A stretch of 64,000 nucleotides of DNA, taken from assembly GCA_902488835.1 (NCBI GenBank), contig CABTXQ010000002.1, positions 1 to 64,000 on the forward strand, given 5' to 3'. The position numbers and the translations under genes are program-made. The notes under the pieces were generated by a model. That model did not search any database and was not told the origin of the DNA. It saw nothing but the letters and a program-made list of their open reading frames with translations. Position 1 is the first letter of the stretch, and the number at the start of each line of letters is the position of its first letter. This document shows positions 45,316-53,990 of the stretch, one piece after another. This DNA is from an uncultured Ileibacterium sp. Its GTDB lineage: Bacteria > Bacillota > Clostridia > Peptostreptococcales > Anaerovoracaceae.

Positions 45316-45539
45316 TGAATTATGAAGAGGCTTTAAAAATAGCGAAGGAGCATAAGCCAAATATTGACCATTGCTATGAAGATTCTCTTGCTTGGATATT
45401 TACAAGTAAAGAAGATGAGCACACAATCGGGGGAGATAGTCCGGTTGTTGTTTTGAAAGAAACAGGAGAAGCTTTAAACATGCCTGATTATGCATTTGAA
45501 TATTTTGGTGCAAAAGACCTCGGAGATTGGGAGTTATAA
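45312..45539 (+). CDS. Small conserved-looking cytoplasmic protein, unknown function
   Basis: 75 aa, acidic, with PNIDHCYEDSLAWIFTSKED and GGDSPVVVLKETGEALNM segments. It overlaps the carbonic-anhydrase-like stop (ATGATG start), which suggests coupling. It resembles a small domain seen alone in Clostridia; I cannot name it. Confidence 0.6.
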   Translation: MMNYEEALKIAKEHKPNIDHCYEDSLAWIFTSKEDEHTIGGDSPVVVLKETGEALNMPDYAFEYFGAKDLGDWEL

Positions 45540-45622
45540 TAAAAGAGGTACAAAACATAAAAAAATTAGGATAACCAAATTAACAATTAAGTTAAATCTA
45601 GTTTTCCTCAAAGTTAAAATCA

Positions 45623-45651
45623 CCATAGAGCGGGCATAAACCCCTCTATGG
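45623..45651. repeat. Perfect hairpin in probable mobile-element remnant
   Basis: CCATAGAG, a C bulge, GGG, six-base loop CATAAA, CCC and CTCTATGG. 11 paired bases. There is no T tract, so it is not a simple terminator; a structured RNA or leader is possible. Confidence 0.5.
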
Positions 45652-45671
45652 GAACCATACCATAATAAACA

Positions 45672-45839
45672 ATGAATAACAATAAAAAATACAAAGTAAC
45701 AAAAGAAGTAAGAAAAACAACAGCCAAAGAAAAAATTACGGGTTTAATTGGTTGGGGTTTGTTTATTGGACTTATAATTTATTTAATTGCTAGAAAGGGG
45801 TGTAAATATGACTATCAAAGAAAAGAAAGGAACATATAA
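45672..45839 (+). CDS. Small membrane ORF in probable mobile-element remnant
   Basis: 55 codons (Lys-rich start, then GLIGWGLFIGLIIYLIA membrane helix). It overlaps the next ORF in another frame by 32 bases. There is no clear ribosome site, so expression is uncertain. The region is unlike the neighbours in style and holds plasmid/phage-like ORFs. Confidence 0.35.
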   Translation: MNNNKKYKVTKEVRKTTAKEKITGLIGWGLFIGLIIYLIARKGCKYDYQRKERNI

Positions 45840-46002
45840 TCCTGAAGCTGATAAAAAGTGGAAAGATGCGAACAGAGAACGCAGGAATTATTTAAGTGGT
45901 AGAGGGGCAGCAAGGTCGTTTATAAGAAATAAGGCAACATTAGAAGATTTAGACGAGCTGACAAAACTGATTGAGGAAAGAAAAGAAAAAATATCAGAAT
46001 AA
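45808..46002 (+). CDS. Phage/plasmid-type small protein
   Basis: 64 aa from the ATG at 45808, preceded by AAAGGGGTG. The sequence TYNPEADKKWKDANRERRNY followed by LSGRGAARSFIRNKATLEDL is the typical form of a small protein found on phages, plasmids and integrative elements of Firmicutes. Function unknown. It is alone, with its own terminator just after the stop. Confidence 0.65.
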   Translation: MTIKEKKGTYNPEADKKWKDANRERRNYLSGRGAARSFIRNKATLEDLDELTKLIEERKEKISE

Positions 46003-46004
46003 CG

Positions 46005-46026
46005 CCCACGTTGACGTGGGTTTTTA
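46005..46026 (+). terminator. Intrinsic terminator after the phage-type ORF
   Basis: CCCACGT-TG-ACGTGGG followed by TTTTTAAAT; the tight loop suggests four unpaired bases in practice. A 160-base stretch after it, to 46186, holds no gene that I can identify. Confidence 0.85.
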
Positions 46027-46186
46027 AATTTCTTAAAACTATTGAAGAGGTTCAGACTATAGGCAATGTAATTTTCTCGCTGTTCCCTCGTTGTTCATTA
46101 GTGCTTTGTCTGTCATTCAGGAATAAAGCATATATAAAAAAGCGGTATGTTACTGAGTAATTGAAAATTTTTAATAATCATATATT

Positions 46187-46216
46187 AAAGCCACCAAAAG
46201 CTGGTGGCTTTATTTG
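46187..46216. terminator. Hairpin terminator
   Basis: AAAGCCACC, seven-base loop, GGTGGCTTT then ATTTG. It is weakly bidirectional and lies downstream of the mobile remnant. Confidence 0.7.
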
Positions 46217-46247
46217 TGGCTCTATTTTCATTAATTACAAAAAAATA

Positions 46248-46288
46248 AAAAATCTGTAACCGTTGCTATTAAACGGCTACAGATTTTT
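46248..46288 (-). terminator. Terminator after tRNA-Arg
   Basis: On the minus strand AAAAATCTGTA pairs with TACAGATTTTT, with an inner CCGTT/AACGG extension, just past the tRNA 3' end. Confidence 0.8.
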
Positions 46289-46293
46289 ACAAT

Positions 46294-46370
46294 TGGTGCA
46301 CCCGTAGGGACTCGAACCCTAAACCTTCTGATTCGTAGTCAGACACTCTATCCAATTGAGCTACGGGTGC
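46294..46370 (-). tRNA. tRNA-Arg (anticodon ACG)
   Basis: The minus strand folds as GCACCCG...CGGGTGC acceptor with encoded CCA, a D-arm AGCTCAATTGGATAGAGT, anticodon arm TCTGA-CTACGAA-TCAGA (anticodon ACG, read as ICG after deamination) and T-arm AGGGTTCGAGTCCCT. The mobile-like ORFs lie on the side of its 3' end, as for integration at tRNA genes. Confidence 0.96.
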
Positions 46371-46446
46371 ATATAAATATAACTACTGAATTATACAAAA
46401 CGGATATGCCTTTGTCAAATGGTCAAGCCTGCTATAATATATGGTC

Positions 46447-47337
46447 TTACTTCTTAATAAATGCATCTCGAAGATACAGGAATGAAGAGTACAAAACTAC
46501 GCAGGCAAATATCCATGTCAGAATGAAAATAGGTAGTTTGTTAATTAGAAAAGCTGCAATAACAACACCAATGCTTCCTGCTACCATCTGACATAGACTT
46601 GCAATCATATCATATCTTCCTTCTTTAATAAATCTTGGACCGTTTCCATAAGACATGAGGAATGCTGAAGAGTTCATCATAATAGGGAAAGCAGCTTTGA
46701 TCTCCATTCCGAGTACAGAAACAAGAGCCATACAAGGAGCGTAAAGTCCGACTGCAAGATTCATAAGTGCGCCCAAAAAGAAGTTGATTATCATAGCGAT
46801 AACGAGCTTATATCCCGTGAGTTTCAGGGAAGTACCCGTTAGATTTAAGGGAATTATATTAATATTATTCATTATCATGAAGATACCGAGAAGCAGCAGA
46901 CCGATTCCCATTCCAAACCTTATTGAGCGTTTATTCCACTTTGTAACGAACTTCACACCTAAGAAAGCACCAAGCACAGCAGAAATAATAAGACAAACGA
47001 GGGTCTTTATATCAATATTTACAAGAGATAAGAAGATCAAAGCTTGAAGAGAAACAGGTATAGAGTTTCCTACATTAAGCGTACCAGGCACATCTATATC
47101 ATGTACCGAGTGATGGATTTTGAATAGAAAAGATGAAGTTGCAAAAGAACCAAGCCCAAAGGTATCAAAAAAATTACCGATAAGACCTACCATTGAATTC
47201 CAAACGATGTTTTTTTTACCAAATTCCCAATCATATCTTCCCTTATCGGTATGAATCCTTTTTAATATATCATTAATGACTAAATATATGTTGATAAGCA
47301 TTCCCAAAATGAGCAATGCTTTAATAATTGTTTTCAT
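46447..47337 (-). CDS. TSUP-family (TauE/SafE-type) membrane permease
   Basis: 296 aa with about eight hydrophobic segments. The duplicated half-structure is visible: GLIGNFFDTFGLGSFATSSF in the first half and a FFLGALMNLAVGLYAPCMAL repeat in the second. The family moves sulfite, thiosulfate or organosulfonates. It is monocistronic, with GGAGG seven bases before the ATG and its own promoter. The substrate is not determinable. Confidence 0.85.
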   Translation of the reverse strand: MKTIIKALLILGMLINIYLVINDILKRIHTDKGRYDWEFGKKNIVWNSMVGLIGNFFDTFGLGSFATSSFLFKIHHSVHDIDVPGTLNVGNSIPVSLQALIFLSLVNIDIKTLVCLIISAVLGAFLGVKFVTKWNKRSIRFGMGIGLLLLGIFMIMNNINIIPLNLTGTSLKLTGYKLVIAMIINFFLGALMNLAVGLYAPCMALVSVLGMEIKAAFPIMMNSSAFLMSYGNGPRFIKEGRYDMIASLCQMVAGSIGVVIAAFLINKLPIFILTWIFACVVLYSSFLYLRDAFIKK

Positions 47338-47364
47338 TATGAAACCTCCACATATAGCTTGTAC

Positions 47365-47394
47365 ATTCTAACACATAATATTGAAACCAAACAA
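47365..47394 (-). promoter_or_regulatory. Sigma-A promoter for the TSUP permease
   Basis: On the minus strand TTGTTT (47394-47389), 18-base spacer, TAGAAT (47370-47365). Confidence 0.55.
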
Positions 47395-47432
47395 GAATAA
47401 ATTATGAATATGAATATAACATATGAGTTATG

Positions 47433-47441
47433 TGATATAAT
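47433..47441 (+). promoter_or_regulatory. Extended minus-10 promoter for dnaE
   Basis: TGATATAAT with no clear minus-35; 25 bases upstream of the dnaE ATG. Confidence 0.5.
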
Positions 47442-47465
47442 TAGAAAAAATTTTAGGGGTGATTT

Positions 47466-50400
47466 ATGGCTTTTGCACATCTTCATGTACATAGTGAATA
47501 CAGTCTTCTAGATGGAATGTCAAGAATTAATGAGATTCCAAAACACGTTAAAGCTCTTGGAATGGATGCCGTTGCAATAACGGATCACGGCGCTATGTTT
47601 GGTGTTATAGATTTTTACAAAGCATGTAAGAACGAGGGAGTTCATCCGGTGCTTGGGTGCGAGATTTACACTGCTGCAAGACGAATGACGGATAAGGATC
47701 CAAATTACGATAGGCATAGCGGTCATCTTATACTTTTAGCTGAGACAAATGAAGGATATCAGAATCTGATGAAGATAGATTCTGAAGCTTATATAAACGG
47801 TCTTTATTATAAGCCAAGAGTAGATAAGGAACTTTTAAGAAAATATCATAAAGGGATAATATGCCTTTCAGCCTGCCTTGCAGGTAGAGTACAATACAAA
47901 CTTCTGGTTGATGACTATGAAGGAGCTAAAGCCGAAGCACTTGAGCTTCTTGAAATATTTGGTGAAGATAATTTCTTCCTTGAGTTACAGAATCACTATC
48001 TTCCGGAAGACAGGAAGGTTATTGAGGGTCTCATCAAGCTTTCAGGGGAAACAGGCATACCACTTGTGGTAACAAATGACTCACACTATACTCGTAAAGA
48101 GGATGCAAAGGCACATGACGTTTTACTTGCTATAGCGACGAATGCTAATGTTAATGCAGATGATCGTCTTACTTTTGCGACTGAGGAATTTTATTTGAAA
48201 AGCGAGGAGGAGATGAGAAATCTTTTCCCCTGTCTTAATGATGCAATAGAAAGAACTGAAATAATAGCAAAAAGATGTAATGTAGATATAAAATTTGGCG
48301 AATATCATATACCTAATTATGAACCGCCTGCAGGAATGAGTAACAAGGAATATCTGCATAAACTCTGTATAGAGGGTTTGATTGAAAGATACGGATCAAC
48401 TAAGGCAAATGATCCAAATAGCGTCCCTAGGAAAAGGCTTGATAAAGAGCTTTCTGTAATTGAACTGATGGGATATGTTGAGTACTTTCTTATAGTTTGG
48501 GATTTTATCAACTTCGCTAAGACAAGAGGAATTCCTGTAGGACCCGGTAGGGGATCTGCCGCAGGAAGTGTCGTTTCCTATGCATTAAAGATAACAGAGA
48601 TTGATCCTATAAAGTACAATCTTATATTTGAGAGATTTCTTAATCCTGAGAGGATAAGTATGCCAGATATCGATATAGATTTTGATATCGATATGAGACA
48701 GGATGTAATCGACTACGTTATTCATAAGTATGGTAAAGAAAATGTAGGGCAAATTATAACTTTTGGGAAACTAAAGGCCAAGATGGCGATAAGGGACGTT
48801 GCAAGGGCACTTGGAGCAACATATGCACAGGGTGATGCAATCGCTAAAAGCATTCCGGATGTTCTTAATATAACAATATCAGAAGCCCTGAAGATCAATT
48901 CAGAGCTTATGAATCAGTATGAGAGTGATGACCTTGTTAAAGAAATCTTAGATATGTCAATGGCACTTGAAGATTTACCAAGGCACGCATCAACTCATGC
49001 TGCAGGAGTCTTAATATGTCAGAATCCTCTTGATGAATATGTACCACTTTATTATTCGGAGAGTAAAGGTATAGCGACTCAATTCACAAAAGAAACAGTA
49101 GAAGAACTTGGGCTTTTGAAGATGGATTTTCTGGGCTTAAGGAATCTAACCGTCTTGAGAAATGCGGTTAATCTAATCAAACAAAATACAGGCATCAGTC
49201 TTGATATCAATAATCTGGAATTCAACGATCCCAAGGTCTTCAAAATGATCTCCGATGGGAACACACAGGGGGTTTTTCAACTAGAAAGCGTTGGCATGAC
49301 AGCCTTTATGAAAGAGCTTAAGCCAAATTGCTTTGAAGATATAGTTGCTGGAATTGCACTTTATAGACCGGGACCTATGGACTCGATACCTAAATATATT
49401 AGTAATAAGAAAAATCCTGATAAGATTAAATATGTTGATGAATCCCTTGCCCACATCCTGGATGTTACATACGGATGCATAATTTATCAGGAACAGGTAA
49501 TGCAAATTGTTCGAGAACTTGGCGGATTCTCATATGGACGTTCAGACCTTGTACGTCGAACAATGTCTAAGAAAAACAAAGAGGCAATGAATGCTGAAAG
49601 GGAGAATTTCGTTCATGGCAAAAGAAATAAAGACGGATCTGTTGAAATAGAAGGATGTGTATCTAAAGGGATCTCCGAACGTGCGGCAAATGTTATATTT
49701 GACGACATGGCTAGCTTTGCTGAATATGCTTTTAACAAGTCACATGCGGTTGCTTATGCAGTTATCTCATATCAAACAGCATATATCAAATGCTATTATC
49801 CTGTTGAATATATGGCGGCACTCATGACAAGCATGATAGGTAATGAGAGGCACATAGGTGCATATATTAGGAATTGCAAAGAAATGGGAATTGAAATTTT
49901 CCCACCTTCAATTAATGAAAGTTTTGCTGATTTTACAGCGGAATATAGAATTGATGACAAAGGCAATAAGCATAGTGGTGTTAGATTTGGTCTACTTGCA
50001 ATCAAGCATGTTGGAACTGGAATAGTGAATTCAATTATCAAATCTCGTGAAAAGTATGGCATACCAAACGATATATTTGAATTTATTTCAAATCTTGATG
50101 TAAAAGAATTAAACAAGAGGGCTATTGAAAGCCTTATAAAATCCGGAGCGATGGACTGCCTAAATGAGAACAGAGCAGCAATGCTCATGGTATATGAAGA
50201 GGCGGTTTCTTCCGCACAAGCAGCAGCAAGGAGCAGCACAAAGGATCAAATTTCAATTTTTCAACTTGATGATGAGGTTAAGAAGGATGTTTCAAGAGCA
50301 AGAGAGATGCCGGATGTAAAGAATTTTGATAGGAAAACTCTCCTTGCAATGGAAAAAGAAGAACTTTCAGTGTATATTTCAGGTCATCCTCTTGATGATT

Positions 50401-51044
50401 ATAGCGATTTGCTTGAAAAAAATATAAATTGTTACAGCATTGACCTTGCCGTAAATAAAAATGATATAGACTCCGAAGATAGTGAAAGTGAATCTGTCAA
50501 AACCCTTAAAGTACAAAAAATTGAAGATGGAGAAGAAGTAGTTATGGCAGGCATGTTGACAGGAGCTAAAACTATGATGACAAAGAAAGGGGATGAAATG
50601 GCAAGATCTCTTCTTGAAGATTATTATGGGACTGTCAACCTCATTTTCTTTCCAAAGGTATATAATAAAAACAGGAGTCTAATAAGAGATGATCTTGTTG
50701 TATCAATTAAGGGTAGGGTCAATTATCAAGGAAATGGAGAAGCAGATATCCTTGTTCAAAGCATAGTTTCAATAGAAGATATTGCAGAATTTGGAGGATT
50801 ATCAAATAATAATCCGGTAAAAATCAGAGTAAATGCTGAAACCAGAGATGAAGCAGGTGGTGAAAGGAAGGTACTTGAGAAAATCTTCGAACTGCTGTCA
50901 AAATATCCTGGAAATAGAGAGGTGCTTATATATCTTCCAGGTAGAAAAACTACAAAGATGGGTGATAGGTACAAAATAGATTTGAATGACGAGCTTAAAG
51001 AAAAATTAAAGAATTGGTTTGGCGAGTCAAACATAAAGGGGTGA
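47466..51044 (+). CDS. dnaE: DNA polymerase III alpha subunit (DnaE)
   Basis: 1192 aa. The N-terminal PHP domain starts AHLHVHSEYSLLDGMSRI. The palm motifs GPGRGSAAGSVVSY and MPDIDIDFDIDMR (metal aspartates) follow, with the thumb/fingers through MDFLGLRNL, and a C-terminal OB-fold region after residue about 1000. Lengths and motifs fit DnaE1-type rather than PolC, whose exonuclease domain is absent. The GGGGTG ribosome site precedes the ATG by about 5 bases. Confidence 0.97.
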   Translation: MAFAHLHVHSEYSLLDGMSRINEIPKHVKALGMDAVAITDHGAMFGVIDFYKACKNEGVHPVLGCEIYTAARRMTDKDPNYDRHSGHLILLAETNEGYQNLMKIDSEAYINGLYYKPRVDKELLRKYHKGIICLSACLAGRVQYKLLVDDYEGAKAEALELLEIFGEDNFFLELQNHYLPEDRKVIEGLIKLSGETGIPLVVTNDSHYTRKEDAKAHDVLLAIATNANVNADDRLTFATEEFYLKSEEEMRNLFPCLNDAIERTEIIAKRCNVDIKFGEYHIPNYEPPAGMSNKEYLHKLCIEGLIERYGSTKANDPNSVPRKRLDKELSVIELMGYVEYFLIVWDFINFAKTRGIPVGPGRGSAAGSVVSYALKITEIDPIKYNLIFERFLNPERISMPDIDIDFDIDMRQDVIDYVIHKYGKENVGQIITFGKLKAKMAIRDVARALGATYAQGDAIAKSIPDVLNITISEALKINSELMNQYESDDLVKEILDMSMALEDLPRHASTHAAGVLICQNPLDEYVPLYYSESKGIATQFTKETVEELGLLKMDFLGLRNLTVLRNAVNLIKQNTGISLDINNLEFNDPKVFKMISDGNTQGVFQLESVGMTAFMKELKPNCFEDIVAGIALYRPGPMDSIPKYISNKKNPDKIKYVDESLAHILDVTYGCIIYQEQVMQIVRELGGFSYGRSDLVRRTMSKKNKEAMNAERENFVHGKRNKDGSVEIEGCVSKGISERAANVIFDDMASFAEYAFNKSHAVAYAVISYQTAYIKCYYPVEYMAALMTSMIGNERHIGAYIRNCKEMGIEIFPPSINESFADFTAEYRIDDKGNKHSGVRFGLLAIKHVGTGIVNSIIKSREKYGIPNDIFEFISNLDVKELNKRAIESLIKSGAMDCLNENRAAMLMVYEEAVSSAQAAARSSTKDQISIFQLDDEVKKDVSRAREMPDVKNFDRKTLLAMEKEELSVYISGHPLDDYSDLLEKNINCYSIDLAVNKNDIDSEDSESESVKTLKVQKIEDGEEVVMAGMLTGAKTMMTKKGDEMARSLLEDYYGTVNLIFFPKVYNKNRSLIRDDLVVSIKGRVNYQGNGEADILVQSIVSIEDIAEFGGLSNNNPVKIRVNAETRDEAGGERKVLEKIFELLSKYPGNREVLIYLPGRKTTKMGDRYKIDLNDELKEKLKNWFGESNIKG

Positions 51045-51051
51045 ATATAGC

Positions 51052-51633
51052 ATGAATGAAAAGAAGATACTGATTATTTATAATTCAAAGAGAGGATCTA
51101 CAAAAAAATACTCGGAATGGATTGAAAATGGCATTAAAAGTTCATGCGATCAGATTGGAATAGATTGTAAAATTGAAAGGATGAGCATTGATGATGCAAA
51201 CCTTGATAATTTGAACATTTACGATGCAGTAGTTTTCGGAAGCTGGCTTAGAGGTAGCGGTATAGTTGGATTTGAAACAATAAAGCCTTATATGGATGAA
51301 ATTAAGGAGAAGGTTATAATCTATTGCACGGGAATTTCAGACTATAATCCAAAGAACTACGAACAAATTGCAGAGATTAATTTTAGCGATAAGGTAGATA
51401 TGAGTGCTGCAAAACTTTACTATTGTCCTGGAGCATATGATCCATCTAAGGTACATGGAATAGACAGATTTATGATGTGGATTGCAAAAATTGTCGTAAT
51501 AAAGGGAACCGTAAAAGAAGATAAAACTGCAGGGGAGAGGATGAAGAGGATAATAGAGGAAGGTGCAGACCTAAAAGATGAGAAGTATGCAAGGCAGGTA
51601 GTTAAAGGAGTTATAGATACAATTAAAGAATAA
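51052..51633 (+). CDS. Flavodoxin-domain protein (HemG/flavodoxin-5 type)
   Basis: 193 aa. ILIIYNSKRGSTKKYSEWI is the FMN-phosphate-binding loop, VVFGSWLRGSGIVGFETIKP a later isoalloxazine-side loop. It resembles the flavodoxin domain proteins related to protoporphyrinogen oxidase HemG. It follows dnaE by 7 bases and is probably co-transcribed. The substrate is unknown; electron transfer is the safest statement. Confidence 0.82.
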   Translation: MNEKKILIIYNSKRGSTKKYSEWIENGIKSSCDQIGIDCKIERMSIDDANLDNLNIYDAVVFGSWLRGSGIVGFETIKPYMDEIKEKVIIYCTGISDYNPKNYEQIAEINFSDKVDMSAAKLYYCPGAYDPSKVHGIDRFMMWIAKIVVIKGTVKEDKTAGERMKRIIEEGADLKDEKYARQVVKGVIDTIKE

Positions 51634-51634
51634 C

Positions 51635-51671
51635 AAAAAAGGTCATCTTAATATTGAGATGACCTTTTTTT
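51635..51671. terminator. Bidirectional intrinsic terminator
   Basis: AAAAAAGGTCATCT and AGATGACCTTTTTT form a 14-bp stem with an eight-base loop, between converging flavodoxin and purine permease genes. Confidence 0.94.
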
Positions 51672-51696
51672 ATATACAATGAATTAATCAGATTAA

Positions 51697-53070
51697 CTAG
51701 TGAAAACCAATTCCAAGTCCAAGTGTAATCAATCTTATTACGAACAAACCTGCAGAAACCCACATTACAGGAGCAATATCACTTATCTTTTTTGTCAAAA
51801 TCTTCAAGATTACCCAGCTTAGCATTCCGAACATTATTCCATTTGCTATAGAATAAGTGAAAGGCATCATGACAATTGCAAGAAATCCACTGACAGTGTC
51901 TGCAATATTATCATCAAATGTCATGTTCTTTATCGCACTGAGCATTAGAAGACCTACATAAACAAGAGCGGGTGTGGTTGCAAATGCAGGAATAGCAAGG
52001 AAAATCGGTGAAAAGAAAAGTGCAATTATAAATAGCACTGCGGTTGTTACAGATGTAAGACCTGTACGACCACCTGAAGCAACTCCGGCACTCGATTCAA
52101 CAAAACTCGTAACAGTTGATGTACCTAAGCAAGCACCTGCCATTGTTCCAAGAGCATCAGACATTAGAGCTTGCTTTGCTCTTGGGAGATTACCATCTTC
52201 GTCTAAAAGATTACCTTTACTGGCAACTCCGATTAGAGTTCCGACCGTGTCAAACAAATCTACAAAGAGAAATGAAAAAGTGATTACGAGGAACTCAATC
52301 AAATTTTCGCCTATCCATTTGAAATTAAAAGCGAATAATGTTGGGGCATGTGGAATTATATTCTTTAAAGAAAAGACAGGATATAGTGAAAAGGCCTCAG
52401 CCTCGATATTAACCTGATACCATCCTGTCGCCTGAGCAATCATGCCGAGAACCCAAGTTGAAAGAATACCTATGAGAACAGCTCCCTTTACATTGTAATG
52501 AACGAGAAGAGCAATAATCAAAAATCCTATTAGTGCAAGAATAAATTGTGGTGACTTTACTGAACCCATTGTAACAAGAGTTGCAGGATCTGCTGAAACT
52601 ATGCCTGCCCCCTTAAGACCGATTATTACAATGAATAAACCTATACCGGATGTGATTCCATATTTGAGGTTCGCCGGCACATCATTTACAAGCTTTTCAC
52701 GGAAGTTCGTAAAGCTGAGAAGGACAAAAATTATACCTTCTATAAATACAGCTGTAAGAGCGATCTTCCAAGGATCTTGAATACCGGCCTCCGCCATAGG
52801 GATGCATACAGAGAATGAAAAGTATGCATTTAGTCCCATTCCTGAAGCAAGTGCTACAGGATAATTAGCATAAAAAGCCATAATCAAAGTTGCAAATGCA
52901 GCAGAAATAGCTGTTGCAGTGAATACTGCCGCACTGTTTAAGCCTGAAGCTGCAAGTAGACTTGGATTTACAGCTAGAATATACACCATGGAAAGGAAAG
53001 TAGTTACACCGGCTATAATCTCGGTTCTAACATCCGTTCCATGTTCCTTTAACTTAAAAAAATTATCCAT
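51697..53070 (-). CDS. NCS2/AzgA-family nucleobase permease
   Basis: 457 aa from the ATG at 53070 with AGGAGAG upstream; an earlier in-frame start at 53115 lacks a site. There are about 12-14 hydrophobic segments. TEIIAGVTTFLSMVYILAVN and MGLNAYFSFSVC are the AzgA/PbuG-type signatures, and LGTSTVTSFVESSAGVASGG is the substrate/proton-binding motif. It probably imports adenine, guanine or hypoxanthine. No purine riboswitch is visible in the leader (53071-53186). Confidence 0.9.
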   Translation of the reverse strand: MDNFFKLKEHGTDVRTEIIAGVTTFLSMVYILAVNPSLLAASGLNSAAVFTATAISAAFATLIMAFYANYPVALASGMGLNAYFSFSVCIPMAEAGIQDPWKIALTAVFIEGIIFVLLSFTNFREKLVNDVPANLKYGITSGIGLFIVIIGLKGAGIVSADPATLVTMGSVKSPQFILALIGFLIIALLVHYNVKGAVLIGILSTWVLGMIAQATGWYQVNIEAEAFSLYPVFSLKNIIPHAPTLFAFNFKWIGENLIEFLVITFSFLFVDLFDTVGTLIGVASKGNLLDEDGNLPRAKQALMSDALGTMAGACLGTSTVTSFVESSAGVASGGRTGLTSVTTAVLFIIALFFSPIFLAIPAFATTPALVYVGLLMLSAIKNMTFDDNIADTVSGFLAIVMMPFTYSIANGIMFGMLSWVILKILTKKISDIAPVMWVSAGLFVIRLITLGLGIGFH

Positions 53071-53186
53071 TTTTCTCTCCTTGATAAAATATTTAATATC
53101 AAAAATACGTATCAATTATATGTTTGAAAGCAAAACTAATCAAGGAAAAAAGAGATAATTTGGTTATAAATATTATAAATTTAGGA

Positions 53187-53215
53187 TTGATTTATATTAA
53201 GTGATGGTTTAGTAT
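53187..53215 (+). promoter_or_regulatory. Sigma-A promoter for the biosynthetic/exporter operon
   Basis: TTGATT (53187-53192), 17-base spacer, TAGTAT (53210-53215). It is followed at once by a perfect inverted repeat. Confidence 0.6.
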
Positions 53216-53219
53216 ATGA

Positions 53220-53239
53220 GTTAGTTCAATTTAACTAAC
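53220..53239 (+). promoter_or_regulatory. Perfect inverted repeat at predicted start site, probable operator
   Basis: GTTAGTT, six bases, AACTAAC. A 7+7 perfect dyad centred about 14 bases after the minus-10, positioned to block initiation. This layout suits a TetR- or MarR-type repressor. No regulator gene is in view. Confidence 0.55.
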
Positions 53240-53282
53240 CAAATAATTAAATTAAAGCTTATATCTTAAATAAAGGAGAAAT

Positions 53283-53990
53283 ATGAATACGCCGTTAATT
53301 GAATTTCGTGACGTTTACCGTTCTTATGGACAAGGAGAGACAGAGTTCTATGCAGTAGAAAACATTAATTTTACTATTAATCGCGGCGAATTTGTCGTAA
53401 TCCTAGGTCAATCTGGTGCCGGAAAGTCAACGGTACTCAATATGCTAGGTGGAATTGATCAGCCAACAAAGGGTTCTCTCATAATAGATGGCGATGATAT
53501 CTCAGGTTATAACGAGGATCAAATGGAGGACTACAGGGGAAGAAAGATAGGATTTATTTTCCAATTTTACAACCTACTTACGGGTCTAAGTGCATACGAG
53601 AATGTAGCTATAGCTAATGAAATAGTACATCTACCTTTTAACGCAGATGAGATGCTTCAAGCAGTAGGGCTTTCTAAGAAAAAAGGGAAGTTCCCAGCAC
53701 AGCTTTCCGGCGGAGAACAGCAACGCGTATCGATTGCAAGAGCTCTTGCAAAAGACCCTGAGATTATTCTTGGCGATGAACTTACAGGTGCACTTGATGC
53801 AAATACGGGAAAGGATGTTCTGAAACTTGTTATTAATATTTGTAAAGAAAATAACAAGACACTCATAATAGTAACACATAATGCAGCAATAGCAGAATGC
53901 GCAGATAAGGTAATACATATGCGCAATGCAAAGATAAAAGAAATAAAGATTAACGAGAATCCACTTCCGGTAGAAAGGCTTGATCTGTGA
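53283..53990 (+). CDS. MacB-type ABC transporter ATP-binding protein
   Basis: 235 aa. Walker A LGQSGAGKST (residues about 39-48), the signature LSGGEQQRVSIARALA, Walker B IILGDELTGALDA and the switch histidine in IVTHNAAIA. It belongs to the LolD/MacB/FtsE group, which drives FtsX-type permeases. It starts 44 bases after the operator-like repeat and overlaps the permease gene by one base. With the downstream synthesis genes it probably exports the cluster product or gives immunity. Confidence 0.94.
   Translation: MNTPLIEFRDVYRSYGQGETEFYAVENINFTINRGEFVVILGQSGAGKSTVLNMLGGIDQPTKGSLIIDGDDISGYNEDQMEDYRGRKIGFIFQFYNLLTGLSAYENVAIANEIVHLPFNADEMLQAVGLSKKKGKFPAQLSGGEQQRVSIARALAKDPEIILGDELTGALDANTGKDVLKLVINICKENNKTLIIVTHNAAIAECADKVIHMRNAKIKEIKINENPLPVERLDL

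Noticed and set aside
46027..46160. An open frame running to TAA at 46158
   Set aside because: It has no start codon with ribosome site and no recognisable similarity; it may be decayed mobile DNA, but I cannot support a gene.
46187..46370. A duplicated attachment site for tRNA-Arg
   Set aside because: No second copy of the tRNA 3' end was seen between 45540 and 46290, so the integration idea rests on context only.
53071..53186. A purine riboswitch for the NCS2 permease
   Set aside because: The conserved TATAATCCT and TTCTACC elements of purine riboswitches are not visible on the minus strand.
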